DNA of 64,000 bases from Streptomyces wedmorensis. GTDB lineage: Bacteria; Actinomycetota; Actinomycetes; Streptomycetales; Streptomycetaceae. The DNA lies in contig NZ_JNWK01000010.1 in assembly GCF_000716445.1 (NCBI RefSeq), positions 62,001 through 126,000 on the forward strand, given 5' to 3'. Below the pieces are notes generated by a model that searched no databases, was not told the origin of the DNA, and saw only the letters and a list, made by a program, of their open reading frames with translations. The position numbers and the translations under genes are program-made. This document shows positions 25,645 to 35,117 of this stretch, one piece after another (within the stretch, counting starts at the first letter, position 1; the number at the start of each line of letters is the position of its first letter).

Positions 25645-26632
25645 CGCTCGCCTTCCTTCCCCGGGTGGTGAGGAGCAGGTAGCCGCCCGTGACGACCAGG
25701 AGGAAGAGCAGCAGCAGGACGGACATCGCCGAGCCGGTGCCGAAGTTCCAGGTCTGGAACGAGGACTGGTAGATGTGCAGGGAGATCAGGTCGGCGGATT
25801 CGGGTGCCGCCTTGCCGAAGAGGACGAAGGGGGTGTTGAAGTCGTTGAAGGTCCAGAGGAACAGCACGAGGATCAGGACCTGGTTGACCGGGCGGAGGGA
25901 CGGCAGGGTGATGCGGCGGATCTGCTGCCAGACGCCGGCGCCGTCGAGGGCCGCGGCCTCGTAGATCTCCTTGGGGATGTTCTGGAGCCCGGCCATCATG
26001 ATGAGGAAGGCGAAGGGCCAGCCCTTCCAGACGGAGACGACGAGCAGGGTGACGAAGGCGTTGTCGCCGATGAGCCAGAAGGCCGGGCTGTCGCCGATGC
26101 CGAGCTGGTCGTGCAGCACGTGGTTCACGAGGCCGTTGTCCCGCTGGAACATGAACGCCCAGGTGATGACCGCCGCGTAGACCGGCAGGGCGTACGGGAC
26201 GAGGAAGAGCGCCCGCAGGAAGCCGCGGCCCCGGAATGTCTCCTGCATGAAGATCGCGGCCGCGGTGCCGAGCAGCCAGCACAGGCCGACCGAGCAGAGC
26301 GTGAAGAGGCAGGTGGTGAAGAACGAGGCGAGCAGCGCCTCGCCGACGGGGGCGTCGAAGTCGACCGAGACGGCGTAGTTGTCCAGGCCGGCCCAGGGGG
26401 CGCTGGTCCAGTCGCGGATGAAGAACTGGGTGAGTTCCCGGAAGCTCATCACGATGCCGATGACCATCGGCACGAGGTGGACCAGGAGCTCGAGGAGCAG
26501 GGCCGGCAGGAGCAGCAGGTACGGCAGGCCGAGGGCCCGGAGCCGCCCGGGGCGGCGCTTGCGGGGCGCCGTCCCGGGGGTGTGCCGCTGTCCGCTCCGT
26601 CCGCCGGTCTTCTCGATGGCGGTGGTGGTCAT
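25637..26632 (-). CDS. Sugar ABC transporter permease, MalF type
   Basis: A 331-residue permease with a basic N-terminus (APRKRRPGRLR) and about six to seven membrane segments. The EAA loop is YEAAALDGAGVWQQIRRITL (about 219-238). I chose the ATG at 26632 (MTTTAIEK), 14 bases after the lipoprotein gene stop at 26647. It ends inside the start of the MalG-type partner. Its membership in the operon lipoprotein, MalF, MalG, GH1 gives a complete importer apart from the ATPase. Confidence 0.93.
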   Translation of the reverse strand: MTTTAIEKTGGRSGQRHTPGTAPRKRRPGRLRALGLPYLLLLPALLLELLVHLVPMVIGIVMSFRELTQFFIRDWTSAPWAGLDNYAVSVDFDAPVGEALLASFFTTCLFTLCSVGLCWLLGTAAAIFMQETFRGRGFLRALFLVPYALPVYAAVITWAFMFQRDNGLVNHVLHDQLGIGDSPAFWLIGDNAFVTLLVVSVWKGWPFAFLIMMAGLQNIPKEIYEAAALDGAGVWQQIRRITLPSLRPVNQVLILVLFLWTFNDFNTPFVLFGKAAPESADLISLHIYQSSFQTWNFGTGSAMSVLLLLFLLVVTGGYLLLTTRGRKASDV

Positions 26633-26646
26633 GGTGGCTTCCGGAC

Positions 26647-27963
26647 TCACTTCTTGGGCATCTGCTGCTGGGCCTTTTCGAGCTTGGCCCGGACGGACTC
26701 GGTGGTGACGGCCCGGCCCGCGGCGGCGTCGGCGAAGAGCTCCTTGACCGCGGTGCCGACGACGGTCTCGAACTGCGACTCCTCGGGGACCTGCGGGAGG
26801 GCGGCGGCGCTGGTGGCGAGCGTCTCGCGCAGGACGGCGAGTGCGGGGGCGCTGAACGCCGGGTCCTGCTGGGCGCTCTTCACGGGCGGGATGGAGCCGT
26901 AGGCCGTGTTGAGGATCTTCTGCTCCGCGTCGCCGGTCATGAAGTTCACGAACTTCATGGCGCCGTCGATGTTCTTGGTGTTCTTGAAGACGGCCAGGTT
27001 GATGCCGGCGACCATGGAGTTGGTGGCCTTGCCCGTGCCGGGGACGCCGGACGGGACGGGCGCGGGGGCGACGCCCCACTCGTCGTCGTTCATGCCCTGG
27101 GCCTTGAAGGTGGCGGAGGCGGTCTGCCAGAGGACCATGGCGGTCTTGTTCTTGGCGAAGTCGCTGAGGGACTGGTTCTGGGCGTACTCGGCGTTGCCCG
27201 GGGCGACGATCCTGTGGGTGGCCATGAGGTCGACGTACTGCTTGACGGCGGCGACGGCTCCGTCGGAGGTGAATTCGGCCTTGCCGTCGGGGGTGAAGAA
27301 GTCGGCGCCGTGCTGCTTGCCGAGGACGAAGACCTGGTGGATGTTGTTGGAGAGGTTGGAGCCCTCCACGCCGATGCCGGAGCCGCCACCGCCGGTGATC
27401 TTCTTTCCGGTGGCGATCACCTCGTCCCAGGTGGCCGGGGGCTTCTCCACGCCGGCGTCCTTGAACATCTTCTTGTTGTAGTAGAGCGCGTACGCCATGG
27501 AGTACAGCGGGACGGCGGCCGGGTCCTGGCCCTGGACGCCGGTGGAGCCGAGGGCGGAGTCGACGAAGCGGTCCTTGCCGCCGATCTTCTCGAAGTTCTT
27601 CGCGTCCCAGGGCAGCAGGGCGCCGCTGGCCTGGAGGGAGGCGCTCCAGGTGTTGCCGATGTTGAGGACGTCCGGTCCCTGGCCGGAGGTGGTGGCGGTG
27701 AGGATGCGGTTGAGGAGGTCGGACCAGGGGACGACCTCCAGCTTCACCTTGATGCCGGTCTCCTTCTCGAACTTGTCGAGTTCGGGCTGGAGGACCTTCT
27801 TGTCGACCTCCAGGCTGGCGCCCTGGTTGGAGGCCCAGTAGGTGAGGGTCTTGGGCTGGGAGTTGGAGCCGGCACCGTCCGTGGTGCCGCCTCCGCAGGC
27901 AGCCGCCGAGAGGACGAGGGAGAGGGTGACGGCACCGACGGCGGCGGCTCTGATTCTGCGCAT
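26647..27963 (-). CDS. Sugar-binding lipoprotein of the ABC importer
   Basis: A 438-residue extracellular solute-binding protein. The lipobox LSAAAC places the lipidated Cys at residue 23, followed by a Gly/Ser-rich tether. The mature domain is an SBP family 1 fold (TLTYWASNQGA, GQGPDVLNIGNTW, SMAYALYYNKKMFKDAG). It captures an oligosaccharide and delivers it to the two permeases encoded next. I chose the ATG at 27963, which begins MRRIRAAAV and has AAAGG upstream; a longer start at 28029 would add a non-signal-like segment. It is divergent from the ROK regulator across an AT-rich gap of 183 bases. Confidence 0.93.
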   Translation of the reverse strand: MRRIRAAAVGAVTLSLVLSAAACGGGTTDGAGSNSQPKTLTYWASNQGASLEVDKKVLQPELDKFEKETGIKVKLEVVPWSDLLNRILTATTSGQGPDVLNIGNTWSASLQASGALLPWDAKNFEKIGGKDRFVDSALGSTGVQGQDPAAVPLYSMAYALYYNKKMFKDAGVEKPPATWDEVIATGKKITGGGGSGIGVEGSNLSNNIHQVFVLGKQHGADFFTPDGKAEFTSDGAVAAVKQYVDLMATHRIVAPGNAEYAQNQSLSDFAKNKTAMVLWQTASATFKAQGMNDDEWGVAPAPVPSGVPGTGKATNSMVAGINLAVFKNTKNIDGAMKFVNFMTGDAEQKILNTAYGSIPPVKSAQQDPAFSAPALAVLRETLATSAAALPQVPEESQFETVVGTAVKELFADAAAGRAVTTESVRAKLEKAQQQMPKK

Positions 27964-28048
27964 GATCCCAGGGGCCTTTCGTGGGGTCGTGGAAGTCGGG
28001 GAGGAGGGAGCGCGACGTCCCGCGTTCAACCTCCGAAACCCTCTCCCG

Positions 28049-28075
28049 ACTTAATTTAGGATGTGAGTTAAACCT
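28049..28075. promoter_or_regulatory. AT-rich divergent control region, lipoprotein/ROK genes
   Basis: This is the only AT-rich patch in the 27964-28146 gap. It has two TTAA cores (28051-28054, 28068-28071) 17 bp apart and a TAGGAT box (28057-28062) in the ROK direction that resembles Streptomyces -10 elements. A GACTTAA stretch (28048-28054) also occurs upstream of the GH-A gene (43919-43925 region). It probably contains the promoters for both divergent genes and the ROK operator. Confidence 0.4.
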
Positions 28076-28146
28076 CAAGCGAAGGTGGCGTCAAGAGGTC
28101 CGCCAGGGGTATGTTGCGAATCCGATCCAAGGGAAGAGGGTGCTCG

Positions 28147-29460
28147 GTGAGCGTACGCAGCGGCCGGACCGTGCGTGACCTGCGGCGGGAGAACCGCACC
28201 GCGGTACTGCAACGGTTGTATTTCGACGGGCCGATGAGCCGCTTCTCGCTGGGCCCCGCGACCGGACTGAGCTCGGGTTCGGTCAGCAACGTGGTCGCCG
28301 AACTCGTCGCGGACGGCCTGGTGGAGGAGGCCGGCAGCGTCGACTCGGCCGGCGGGCGCCCGCGGACGCTCCTCCGCATCCGCCGGGCCAGCGCGTACAT
28401 GATCGGCGTGGACGTCGGCGAGACCCGCGTCCGCGTCGAGCTGTTCGACATGGCGCTCACCGAACTCGCCCGCGTGGAACGCCCACTGGACCCCGAGGGC
28501 CCCCGCCGGGTCGACCGCTACGAGGTCGGCGTCGTGGTCGGCCACGTCCGCGACGGCGTCGAGGAGGTCGTCCGGCAGGCCGGCGTCGACCCCGAGCGCC
28601 TGCTCGGCGTCGGCGTCGGCGTCCCCGGCATCGTCGTCCGCGACCCCGGCGGCCAGGCCGTCGTGCACGGCCAGACGATCGGCTGGGACGCCGTCCCGTT
28701 CGAGCGGCTGCTGCGCGCCGCCGTACCCCTGCCCGCGTCGGTGCCGTACGTCATCGACAACGGCGCCAAGACCCTCGGCCAGGCCGAGATGTGGTTCGGC
28801 GCGGGCCGGGGCGTCCGCAACGCCGTCGTCGTCCTCTTCGGCTCGGGCGTCGGCGCCTCGGTCGTCTCGGACGACCTGCGCCCCGGCCGGGCGGTGGAGT
28901 GGGGACACCTGACGGTACGGGTCAGGGGCCGGCGCTGCCGCTGCGGCGCCCGCGGCTGCCTGGAGGCGTACGCGGGCGCGGAGGCCCTGCTCGAACGGTG
29001 GCGCGAGGCGGGCGGACAGCCTCCGGCCGGCGCGGACGAGGAGACGGCCCTGACCTCGATGCTCGCCGCCGCGTACCCCGCCGATCCCGGCACGGCCCCC
29101 GACGCCACCGCGCTCGCCGTCCTGGAGGAGACCGCCGAGTACCTCGGCGCCGGCTTCGCCGACCTCGTCAACCTCTTCCAGCCCGAACGCATCCTCGTCG
29201 GCGGCTGGGCCGGCCTCCAGCTCGGCACCCGCTTCCTGGAGACGGTCAAGGGCTACGCGAACGAATACGCGCTCGCCTTCCCCGCCTCCCGCGTGCACAT
29301 CGGCCTCGGCACGCTCGGCCCCGACGCCGTCACCGTCGGCGCGGCCATCCTCCCCCTCGCCGACTTCTTCGCCCGCGGCGGCCGCCTCGCACCACCGGAC
29401 GTCGAGGAGGCGGCACCGGCCTGGCAGGAGACCCTCCGGGAACGGGCCGCGCACGGGTGA
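28147..29460 (+). CDS. ROK family transcriptional regulator
   Basis: A 437-residue ROK protein with an N-terminal winged helix-turn-helix (about 10-75, with SLGPATGLSSGSVSNVVAEL) and a sugar-kinase-like ROK domain (about 85-400). The zinc-binding motif CRCGARGCLE (about 260-269) is intact, as needed for the ROK fold. I chose the GTG at 28147, preceded by GGGAAGAGGG at ideal spacing; an ATG at 28111 in the same frame adds 12 residues. It is divergent from the lipoprotein-permease-GH1 operon and is its likely repressor or activator, sensing a sugar or sugar phosphate. Whether it keeps kinase activity cannot be told. Confidence 0.93.
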   Translation: MSVRSGRTVRDLRRENRTAVLQRLYFDGPMSRFSLGPATGLSSGSVSNVVAELVADGLVEEAGSVDSAGGRPRTLLRIRRASAYMIGVDVGETRVRVELFDMALTELARVERPLDPEGPRRVDRYEVGVVVGHVRDGVEEVVRQAGVDPERLLGVGVGVPGIVVRDPGGQAVVHGQTIGWDAVPFERLLRAAVPLPASVPYVIDNGAKTLGQAEMWFGAGRGVRNAVVVLFGSGVGASVVSDDLRPGRAVEWGHLTVRVRGRRCRCGARGCLEAYAGAEALLERWREAGGQPPAGADEETALTSMLAAAYPADPGTAPDATALAVLEETAEYLGAGFADLVNLFQPERILVGGWAGLQLGTRFLETVKGYANEYALAFPASRVHIGLGTLGPDAVTVGAAILPLADFFARGGRLAPPDVEEAAPAWQETLRERAAHG

Positions 29461-29464
29461 CCGA

Positions 29465-29481
29465 CGCGGGACGTGCCCGCG
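29465..29481. terminator. Short hairpin between convergent ROK and membrane-protein genes
   Basis: CGCGGG (29465-29470) pairs with CCCGCG (29476-29481) across a 5-nt loop, in the 29-base gap between the two convergent stops. It is short, so only a weak terminator. Confidence 0.4.
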
Positions 29482-29489
29482 ACGAACGG

Positions 29490-30476
29490 TCAGGCGTTCT
29501 GCGCCGGGTCCGTCCGCGACGCCGATTCCGGCGTCGGCTCGGAGGCCGCCGGGGAGTGGGTGTACGGGAGGTCGGCGGGCAACGGAACCCGCTGACGCCA
29601 GTGGGTGCACAGGAGCGCGTTGAGATCGCGTTCGGCTCCGGGCGTCGCCGGGCGCGCGAGGCAGAGCTTGTCGTACAGGGCGAATCGGTAGGTGTCGATC
29701 GCGGCGTCGACGGCCGCGCCGTACGCGGCGGCGGAGTGAACCGCCGCCCGGTAGCTGAGCCTTGCCAGGAAGGCGGGGGCCGCGGCGAGCAGCAGCCACC
29801 ATCCGGAGTGCCACAGAAGCGCGGCCGCCGCCACCGCGGTGAGGCTCGCGGTCACGGCGAGTCGGGAAGCCGCGTCCATGGCGTCGCGGTACGTGTCCAC
29901 CGACTCCTTGGCCCCGCCGTCGACGAGGGGGTAGAGCCGGGGCCAGGCGACCACCACGTCGAGCCGGTGTGTCGACCCGGCGTAGGACTCCATGGCCGCC
30001 AGGGTGTTGCCGAGGGCGGTCGGCGCCGCGGGCAACTCGTTGGGAGGGAAGCGCGTGGTGAGTTCGGTCCAGGCGGCGCCCGCCCGGTTCATCTCCGCCG
30101 GGGAAGGGGAGAGCGAGGCCGTCCGGCGCTCCGCTTCCTGCCGCCGGGACTCCTGGCGGCGGACGGCACGGACCCGGATCCGGGCGAGTATCGCCGGCCA
30201 GTCGCCCTCCAGGACACGGACCAGACGCAGCTGGAACGGGTGGGCCACGATCGCCACGAGGGTGAGGGCGAGCCACAGCAACAGCAGTTCCCCCACTCCC
30301 AGTTGGGCGATGGTGTCCCAGGCGCGGCCGAAGTCCGGGGCGCCCGCCCGCGGTGCACCGGCCCACGCCAGCACCAGCAGGAAGAACCCACAGCTCAGGG
30401 TCGGCAGGTAGGAGACCAGGAGGAAGCGGCTGCCCAGCACTCCCCCGGCAGGGCCGAGCAGCGACGACACCTTCAC
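29490..30476 (-). CDS. Membrane protein of unknown function, CHAT-locus partner
   Basis: A 328-residue protein. Hydrophobic segments are visible near residues 18-38, 58-78 and as a pair near 205-240; between them lies a basic/charged helix rich in Arg and Glu (RVRAVRRQESRRQEAERR), likely cytosolic and possibly coiled-coil. I do not recognise a family. The GTG at 30476 overlaps the stop of the upstream zinc-ribbon gene by four bases (GTGA), which fixes the start and implies coupled translation. The pair is divergent from the TPR-CHAT gene. In known effector systems a CHAT protease often has membrane partners, so this could be a target or anchor; that is inference. Confidence 0.75.
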   Translation of the reverse strand: MKVSSLLGPAGGVLGSRFLLVSYLPTLSCGFFLLVLAWAGAPRAGAPDFGRAWDTIAQLGVGELLLLWLALTLVAIVAHPFQLRLVRVLEGDWPAILARIRVRAVRRQESRRQEAERRTASLSPSPAEMNRAGAAWTELTTRFPPNELPAAPTALGNTLAAMESYAGSTHRLDVVVAWPRLYPLVDGGAKESVDTYRDAMDAASRLAVTASLTAVAAAALLWHSGWWLLLAAAPAFLARLSYRAAVHSAAAYGAAVDAAIDTYRFALYDKLCLARPATPGAERDLNALLCTHWRQRVPLPADLPYTHSPAASEPTPESASRTDPAQNA

Positions 30477-30913
30477 CGGAGCTCCGCCTCCGTCGGTCCG
30501 GTGCATCGCGGGCACGGCGGCGGGGTGGGCGACGGGCTGTAGACGGGCCCGGAGGAGGCGGGGCAAGCGGAGCAGTGGTAGGTGAAGGCGGTGTAGTGGC
30601 GGGATGCCCCGGGCATCGCCGATCGATCACCGTCGCCTCGGGAACCGAACCGCCGCTCGGACAGGTCGACGTCGCCGCCCGCACCAGGGCTCCCGGACTC
30701 GCCACGGCCACCGGAGTCGACCGGCGCCGATGGGTACATCGCGCGGGTCGCGACGCCGATCAACTCGCCTTCCACGTACACCGCGAGGACCTTCAGATCA
30801 GGGAACGCGTCGAATACGCACTGGAGTTGTTCGGCCGCGTCGGCCGCTCGGCGGGCCGCGGACCGGGCGTCCGATGCCGGGAGCGCGGCGACGGGATCCC
30901 GTTCCGTGGCCAC
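30473..30913 (-). CDS. Zinc-ribbon protein of unknown function
   Basis: A 146-residue protein. The N-terminal half is helical and Ala-rich and then reads KVLAVYVEGELIGVATRAMY; the middle is a Gly/Ser-rich disordered stretch. The C-terminus has two CxxC knuckles (YHCSAC at about 119-124 and PPCPRC at about 134-139) that should bind one zinc. I chose the GTG at 30913 as the first codon of clearly protein-like sequence; a TTG further upstream is possible and would extend into the CHAT promoter region. Its stop overlaps the next start. The gene is divergent from the TPR-CHAT gene with an 84-base gap, so the three genes likely function together. Confidence 0.65.
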   Translation of the reverse strand: MATERDPVAALPASDARSAARRAADAAEQLQCVFDAFPDLKVLAVYVEGELIGVATRAMYPSAPVDSGGRGESGSPGAGGDVDLSERRFGSRGDGDRSAMPGASRHYTAFTYHCSACPASSGPVYSPSPTPPPCPRCTGPTEAELR

Positions 30914-30997
30914 CGAACCTGGTGTGATGATGTGGCGGTAAGTCCGTTGAAGTGCGCTCAGATTCGGCAACTCGGCTCCATCGGGGAGGGGACGACC

Positions 30998-33900
30998 GTG
31001 TCCGACGGGATGATAGCCGCGCTCGCCTCGCGGCTTTCGAGGTACCGGGAGAGCCGCGACCGCACGCTGCTCGAAGAACCCGAGGCGCTCGCGGAGTCCG
31101 CCGCGGTGCTCCAGTACGTCCTCGCGTCCTTGGACGACGGAACGCTCGTCGTGGACGGGGTGAACAAGCTGTGCTGGTTCCATGCCCACCGGCTCGACCC
31201 GGAGCGCGGAATCGGTCTCCACGACCTCGACGGCCCCGTGGCCATCCTGCTCACCTCGGTCCTCGTCGAATCCCTGGCCGGCTCTCCGTATCCGCTGCCC
31301 CCGCTGCCTCCCGGCCTCGTCGACCAGGAGCCGGAGCCGGCGCTCTTCGCGTGCAGCGCGTTCGCCCTTCAAGCCCCGCATCTGGCCCGCTCACCGGCGC
31401 GCCTCGCCACCGCGCGGGCTGTGCTGGAGGTCGTCGCCCGGGTCACGGCCACTCCCCGTCTGCGGCGCGAGGCGTTGAGCGCCCTCGCCCACGTCGAGTA
31501 CGACAGGCACAGGGAGACCGGGGACGTCGCCGACCTGGAGCGGGCGGTGCACATCGGACGGCAGGCAGCCGACGCCCAGCTCCTCGGGCCCTCGGACCCC
31601 GGCCCCACCGCACAAATGTGCGACTCGCTCGGTACTGCCCTGTACTTCCTCTACAGAGCGACGTACGAGGTGGACCTCCTGGAGGAGTCCGTCTTCCAGC
31701 ATGCCCGCTTCATGGAGATCGGCCCGGGAGACGGCCCTGCCGACAACCGCGTGCTCGCCCACTACATGGACAACCTGGGCGCGGCACTGCACGCGCTCGC
31801 CGAGGTACGCCGCGACCCGGAGACGCTGCGCGACGCCCTGGAGGCCTTCAAGGAAGCCGCCCGGACGCAGGACGCCGGACCCGCACGGTGGGCGGTGATC
31901 GACAAGGTCTGGCGGACCCTGGTGCTCGTCCCCACCGTCTGCCGTTCGGCCCGCGAACTGGACGAGGCGATCGCGGAGGCGCGTGCGCTGCTCGACGAGG
32001 GCGGCGAGGCGGACCCCCTGCATGCCACGCACCTGACCATGCTGTCCAAGTTGCTTCACGACCGCTGGTGTCTGAGCGGTACGGGCGCCCCCGCTCGTGC
32101 GGCGCTCGACGACTTCGTCGAGGCGGCACGGCAGGCTTGGGAGGCATATCCGGAGGGCGATCCTGACCGGTGGCGGGCAGCCTCCAACCTGTCCACGGCC
32201 CTCATGACCAGATCCATGGTGACCGGCAGCCCGGCGGACGAGCGGGAGGCCGAGGCCCTGGCCTCGCCGGCCACCGGCCGCACCGGGCCGCGGGAGGCGG
32301 TGGTCCCGCAGGAGACGGTCCCGCTCGATTCGTCCCCCGAGGCTCCGTCCGCCGTCCGCGGCGAGCTGAGGGCGCTTACCGCCCTCGCGTTCCTGTACGC
32401 GTCCCACAGCAATCCGCTGTACCTGGAGACGGCCATCCGGCAGTGCAGGGAAGCGGTCGCGACTGTTGCCCCCGACGATCCGGCGTACGGCGTCCTCCAC
32501 GCGATGCTGGCCGATTTCCGGCAGGACCGGGCGCAGCGCACGGGTCGGTCCGAAGACCTGGATCACGACATCACGCGGCTGCGCTCCGTTCTGGGAGATC
32601 TCCCGGAGGATTCGGACGGTCGGGCCAACGTGGCCTCGACACTCGGTCACCTGCTGCGCGTCCGCTACGAACAGCAGGGGGCCAAGGCCGACATATACGA
32701 GGCCGTTCAGGTGGCCACCGCGTCACTCGGCGGCTTCGGCGGAGGCTTCGGGCGGGCCGCGGCGCTCAACCGCCTGGGCCTGGCCCTCAGGCTGCGCTAT
32801 GACCACAACCGGGATCTCGCGGACCTGCGGGCTTCCGTGCACGCGCTCTCCGAGGCCGTCGAATTGCTGTCGGGTGACCCGGCCCACAAGGCGTCCGCCC
32901 TCGACAACCTGGGAACGGCTCAAGGAGAACTGTTCGCCCGGCTCGGCGACGTGGGAGACCTGGAACAGTCCATCGCCCGGCTACGGGAGTGTGTGGCGCT
33001 CACCTCCAACGGCGAGGTGCACTCCGCGACGCGATGGGACAATCTGGCCAGTGCCCTCCTGAGCCGGTACGCACGCTTCAAGGAACGCGGCGACCTGGAC
33101 GAGGCGTTGGCCCACGCGCGGCGCGCCGCGGAGGAGACCCCGCCCGATCACGTGGAACGCGGCCGCCGCGTGAGCCGGATCGCGTCGCTCCTGCGGGCGC
33201 GGTTCCTGACAGGGTACGAGATCGGGGATCTCACCGCGGGTATCGCCTACGCGCGCAGCGCGGTGCGTGCGACTCCGCTCGGGCATGCCCACCGGGCGGA
33301 GTTCCTCGGCGCGCTCGGCGAACAGCTGAAGTTCCTCTTCCTGCTCGGCCAGAGGATCGCGGGGCTCGACGAGGCGCCCGAGGCCTTCGACGAGGCGCTC
33401 GACGCCTTCGACGCCGGCCGGCGGCACACGAGCTCCCTCATCCACCTACGGGCCTGGTCCGCCCGGGAATGGGCGTCGCTGCGCGCACTGCGGGACGACC
33501 GCGACGGTGTCGAAGCCGCCGTCGACGGCGCCGAGCTCGCATGGGAGCTGCTGTCGGAGATCGACTGGCACGGCATGACCGTGACAGACCGGCTGCGGCT
33601 CATTCGGGACTGGCGTGGATTCGCGAGGGAAGCCGCGGCCTGGGCGCTCTCGTCCGCCGATCCCGACAGGGCGGTGGCGTTCCTCGAACAGGGGCGCGGT
33701 CTCCTGTGGGCCCAGCTCACCGATCACGAGTCGGACGTCGAGCGGCTGCGCGAGGTCGACGACGACCTCGCCGACCGCTTCCTGACCGTACGCGCCCGAG
33801 CGAGAGACCTGACGGACGGGGAGCGGGCTCAGGCGGCCGCCCCGGGGGCAGCGGAGGGCAGCAGGGCGGAGGTGCTGGCGCGGGTGAACGACGAGCACCG

Positions 33901-35092
33901 GTCCCTCGTGCGGGAGATCCGCCGGCTGGACGGGTTCGACGCCTTCCTCGGCCCCCCGTCCCCGCACTCCTTGGCCACCGCGACCGCCGGAGGCACGGTC
34001 GTCGTCCTCAACGTCGGGACGACGCGATGCGACGCCGTCCTGGTCACGGCATCGGGAAAGGAATGCGTTCCCCTCGCCGTGACCGCCGCGGAGGTCACCG
34101 AGCAGGCCGCCCGGTTCACGGACGCGTGGCGGACCGCCGGGGAGGCCCAGGCCGCCCTGTCGGCCGGCCCTTCGGCACCTCGGGCGGCAACCGTGGCGTT
34201 CCGTACCGCGGTCGACGAGATGACGGACGTGCTCGCCTGGGGATGGGACGAGGTGACCGGGCCGGTTCTGGAGGCTCTCGGGCACCGGACGGCTCCGGGG
34301 GAAGGCGGGTCCTGGCCGCGGGTCTGGTGGTGTCCCACGGGACCGCTCACCGCCTTACCGCTCTTCGCCACCGGGCACCACGACGGTTCCCTGAGGTCCG
34401 TCATCGACCGCGTCGTCTCCTCGGAGGCACCGACGCTGAGGACCCTCGCCGAGGCCGGATCGCGCGCTCCGGCGCAGGGCGACCCTCGGCTCCTGGTCGC
34501 CTCGGTGCCCACCCCCTACGACAGAGCGGACGTACTCCACGGCGTCAGGGACGAGGTCGCGTCGGTGAGCGCGTTCTCGCCGGTTCCGGTCACCCGTCTG
34601 GAGGGTCCCGACGCGACGCGGGACGCTTTGCTCGAAGGGCTGCCCTGGCACGCCTGGTTCCATTTCGCCGGCCATGGCGCCGCCGCCGTCACCGACCCGG
34701 CGGACACGGCCCTCAGCGCCTTCGACGACCGGGTGACGCTCGCCGACCTGGCCGGACTGCGACGTGCCGGGGGCGTGCTGGCCTATCTGTCGACCTGTCA
34801 CGGCGCCACCCCCGGGGCCGACGACCTGGACGAGTCCGCCCATCTGGCCGCTGCCGTACTCGTCGCGGGCTTCCGCCACGTGATCGCCGTCCGTCAGGAA
34901 CTGGACGACCGGGTGGGCGCCGAGCTCGCCGCGGGCTTCTACCGCGCGCTGGGGGACGAACCCGACCCCGGGCTCGCCCTCCATCGTGCACTGCGCGCGC
35001 TCAGGGAGCGTCTGGACTCGGACTCGGACGAGTATCCGCCCGTGAACCCATGGGGATGGGCCGGCTTCGTCCACTTGGGGCCGGCCGGCTGA
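30998..35092 (+). CDS. TPR-CHAT protein (caspase-like protease domain)
   Basis: A 1364-residue cytosolic protein. Residues about 100-1000 are helical repeats of TPR type, many with the spacing ANVASTLGHLLRVRYEQQGA / LNRLGLALRLRYDHN / LDNLGTAQGELFARLGD. The C-terminal region (about 1040-1360) is a CHAT domain with the caspase-like dyad His1226 in HFAGHG and Cys1267 in STCHGA, both intact. CHAT peptidases in bacteria act as effectors that cut a partner protein after a sensor is triggered. I chose the GTG at 30998, which follows GGGGAGGGG; the open frame upstream overlaps the divergent zinc-ribbon gene. No signal peptide is present. The adjacent coupled zinc-ribbon and membrane genes are possible regulators or substrates. 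Confidence 0.9.
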   Translation: MSDGMIAALASRLSRYRESRDRTLLEEPEALAESAAVLQYVLASLDDGTLVVDGVNKLCWFHAHRLDPERGIGLHDLDGPVAILLTSVLVESLAGSPYPLPPLPPGLVDQEPEPALFACSAFALQAPHLARSPARLATARAVLEVVARVTATPRLRREALSALAHVEYDRHRETGDVADLERAVHIGRQAADAQLLGPSDPGPTAQMCDSLGTALYFLYRATYEVDLLEESVFQHARFMEIGPGDGPADNRVLAHYMDNLGAALHALAEVRRDPETLRDALEAFKEAARTQDAGPARWAVIDKVWRTLVLVPTVCRSARELDEAIAEARALLDEGGEADPLHATHLTMLSKLLHDRWCLSGTGAPARAALDDFVEAARQAWEAYPEGDPDRWRAASNLSTALMTRSMVTGSPADEREAEALASPATGRTGPREAVVPQETVPLDSSPEAPSAVRGELRALTALAFLYASHSNPLYLETAIRQCREAVATVAPDDPAYGVLHAMLADFRQDRAQRTGRSEDLDHDITRLRSVLGDLPEDSDGRANVASTLGHLLRVRYEQQGAKADIYEAVQVATASLGGFGGGFGRAAALNRLGLALRLRYDHNRDLADLRASVHALSEAVELLSGDPAHKASALDNLGTAQGELFARLGDVGDLEQSIARLRECVALTSNGEVHSATRWDNLASALLSRYARFKERGDLDEALAHARRAAEETPPDHVERGRRVSRIASLLRARFLTGYEIGDLTAGIAYARSAVRATPLGHAHRAEFLGALGEQLKFLFLLGQRIAGLDEAPEAFDEALDAFDAGRRHTSSLIHLRAWSAREWASLRALRDDRDGVEAAVDGAELAWELLSEIDWHGMTVTDRLRLIRDWRGFAREAAAWALSSADPDRAVAFLEQGRGLLWAQLTDHESDVERLREVDDDLADRFLTVRARARDLTDGERAQAAAPGAAEGSRAEVLARVNDEHRSLVREIRRLDGFDAFLGPPSPHSLATATAGGTVVVLNVGTTRCDAVLVTASGKECVPLAVTAAEVTEQAARFTDAWRTAGEAQAALSAGPSAPRAATVAFRTAVDEMTDVLAWGWDEVTGPVLEALGHRTAPGEGGSWPRVWWCPTGPLTALPLFATGHHDGSLRSVIDRVVSSEAPTLRTLAEAGSRAPAQGDPRLLVASVPTPYDRADVLHGVRDEVASVSAFSPVPVTRLEGPDATRDALLEGLPWHAWFHFAGHGAAAVTDPADTALSAFDDRVTLADLAGLRRAGGVLAYLSTCHGATPGADDLDESAHLAAAVLVAGFRHVIAVRQELDDRVGAELAAGFYRALGDEPDPGLALHRALRALRERLDSDSDEYPPVNPWGWAGFVHLGPAG

Positions 35093-35117
35093 GGCCGGGG
35101 CGGGTCCCGCTCTCCCG

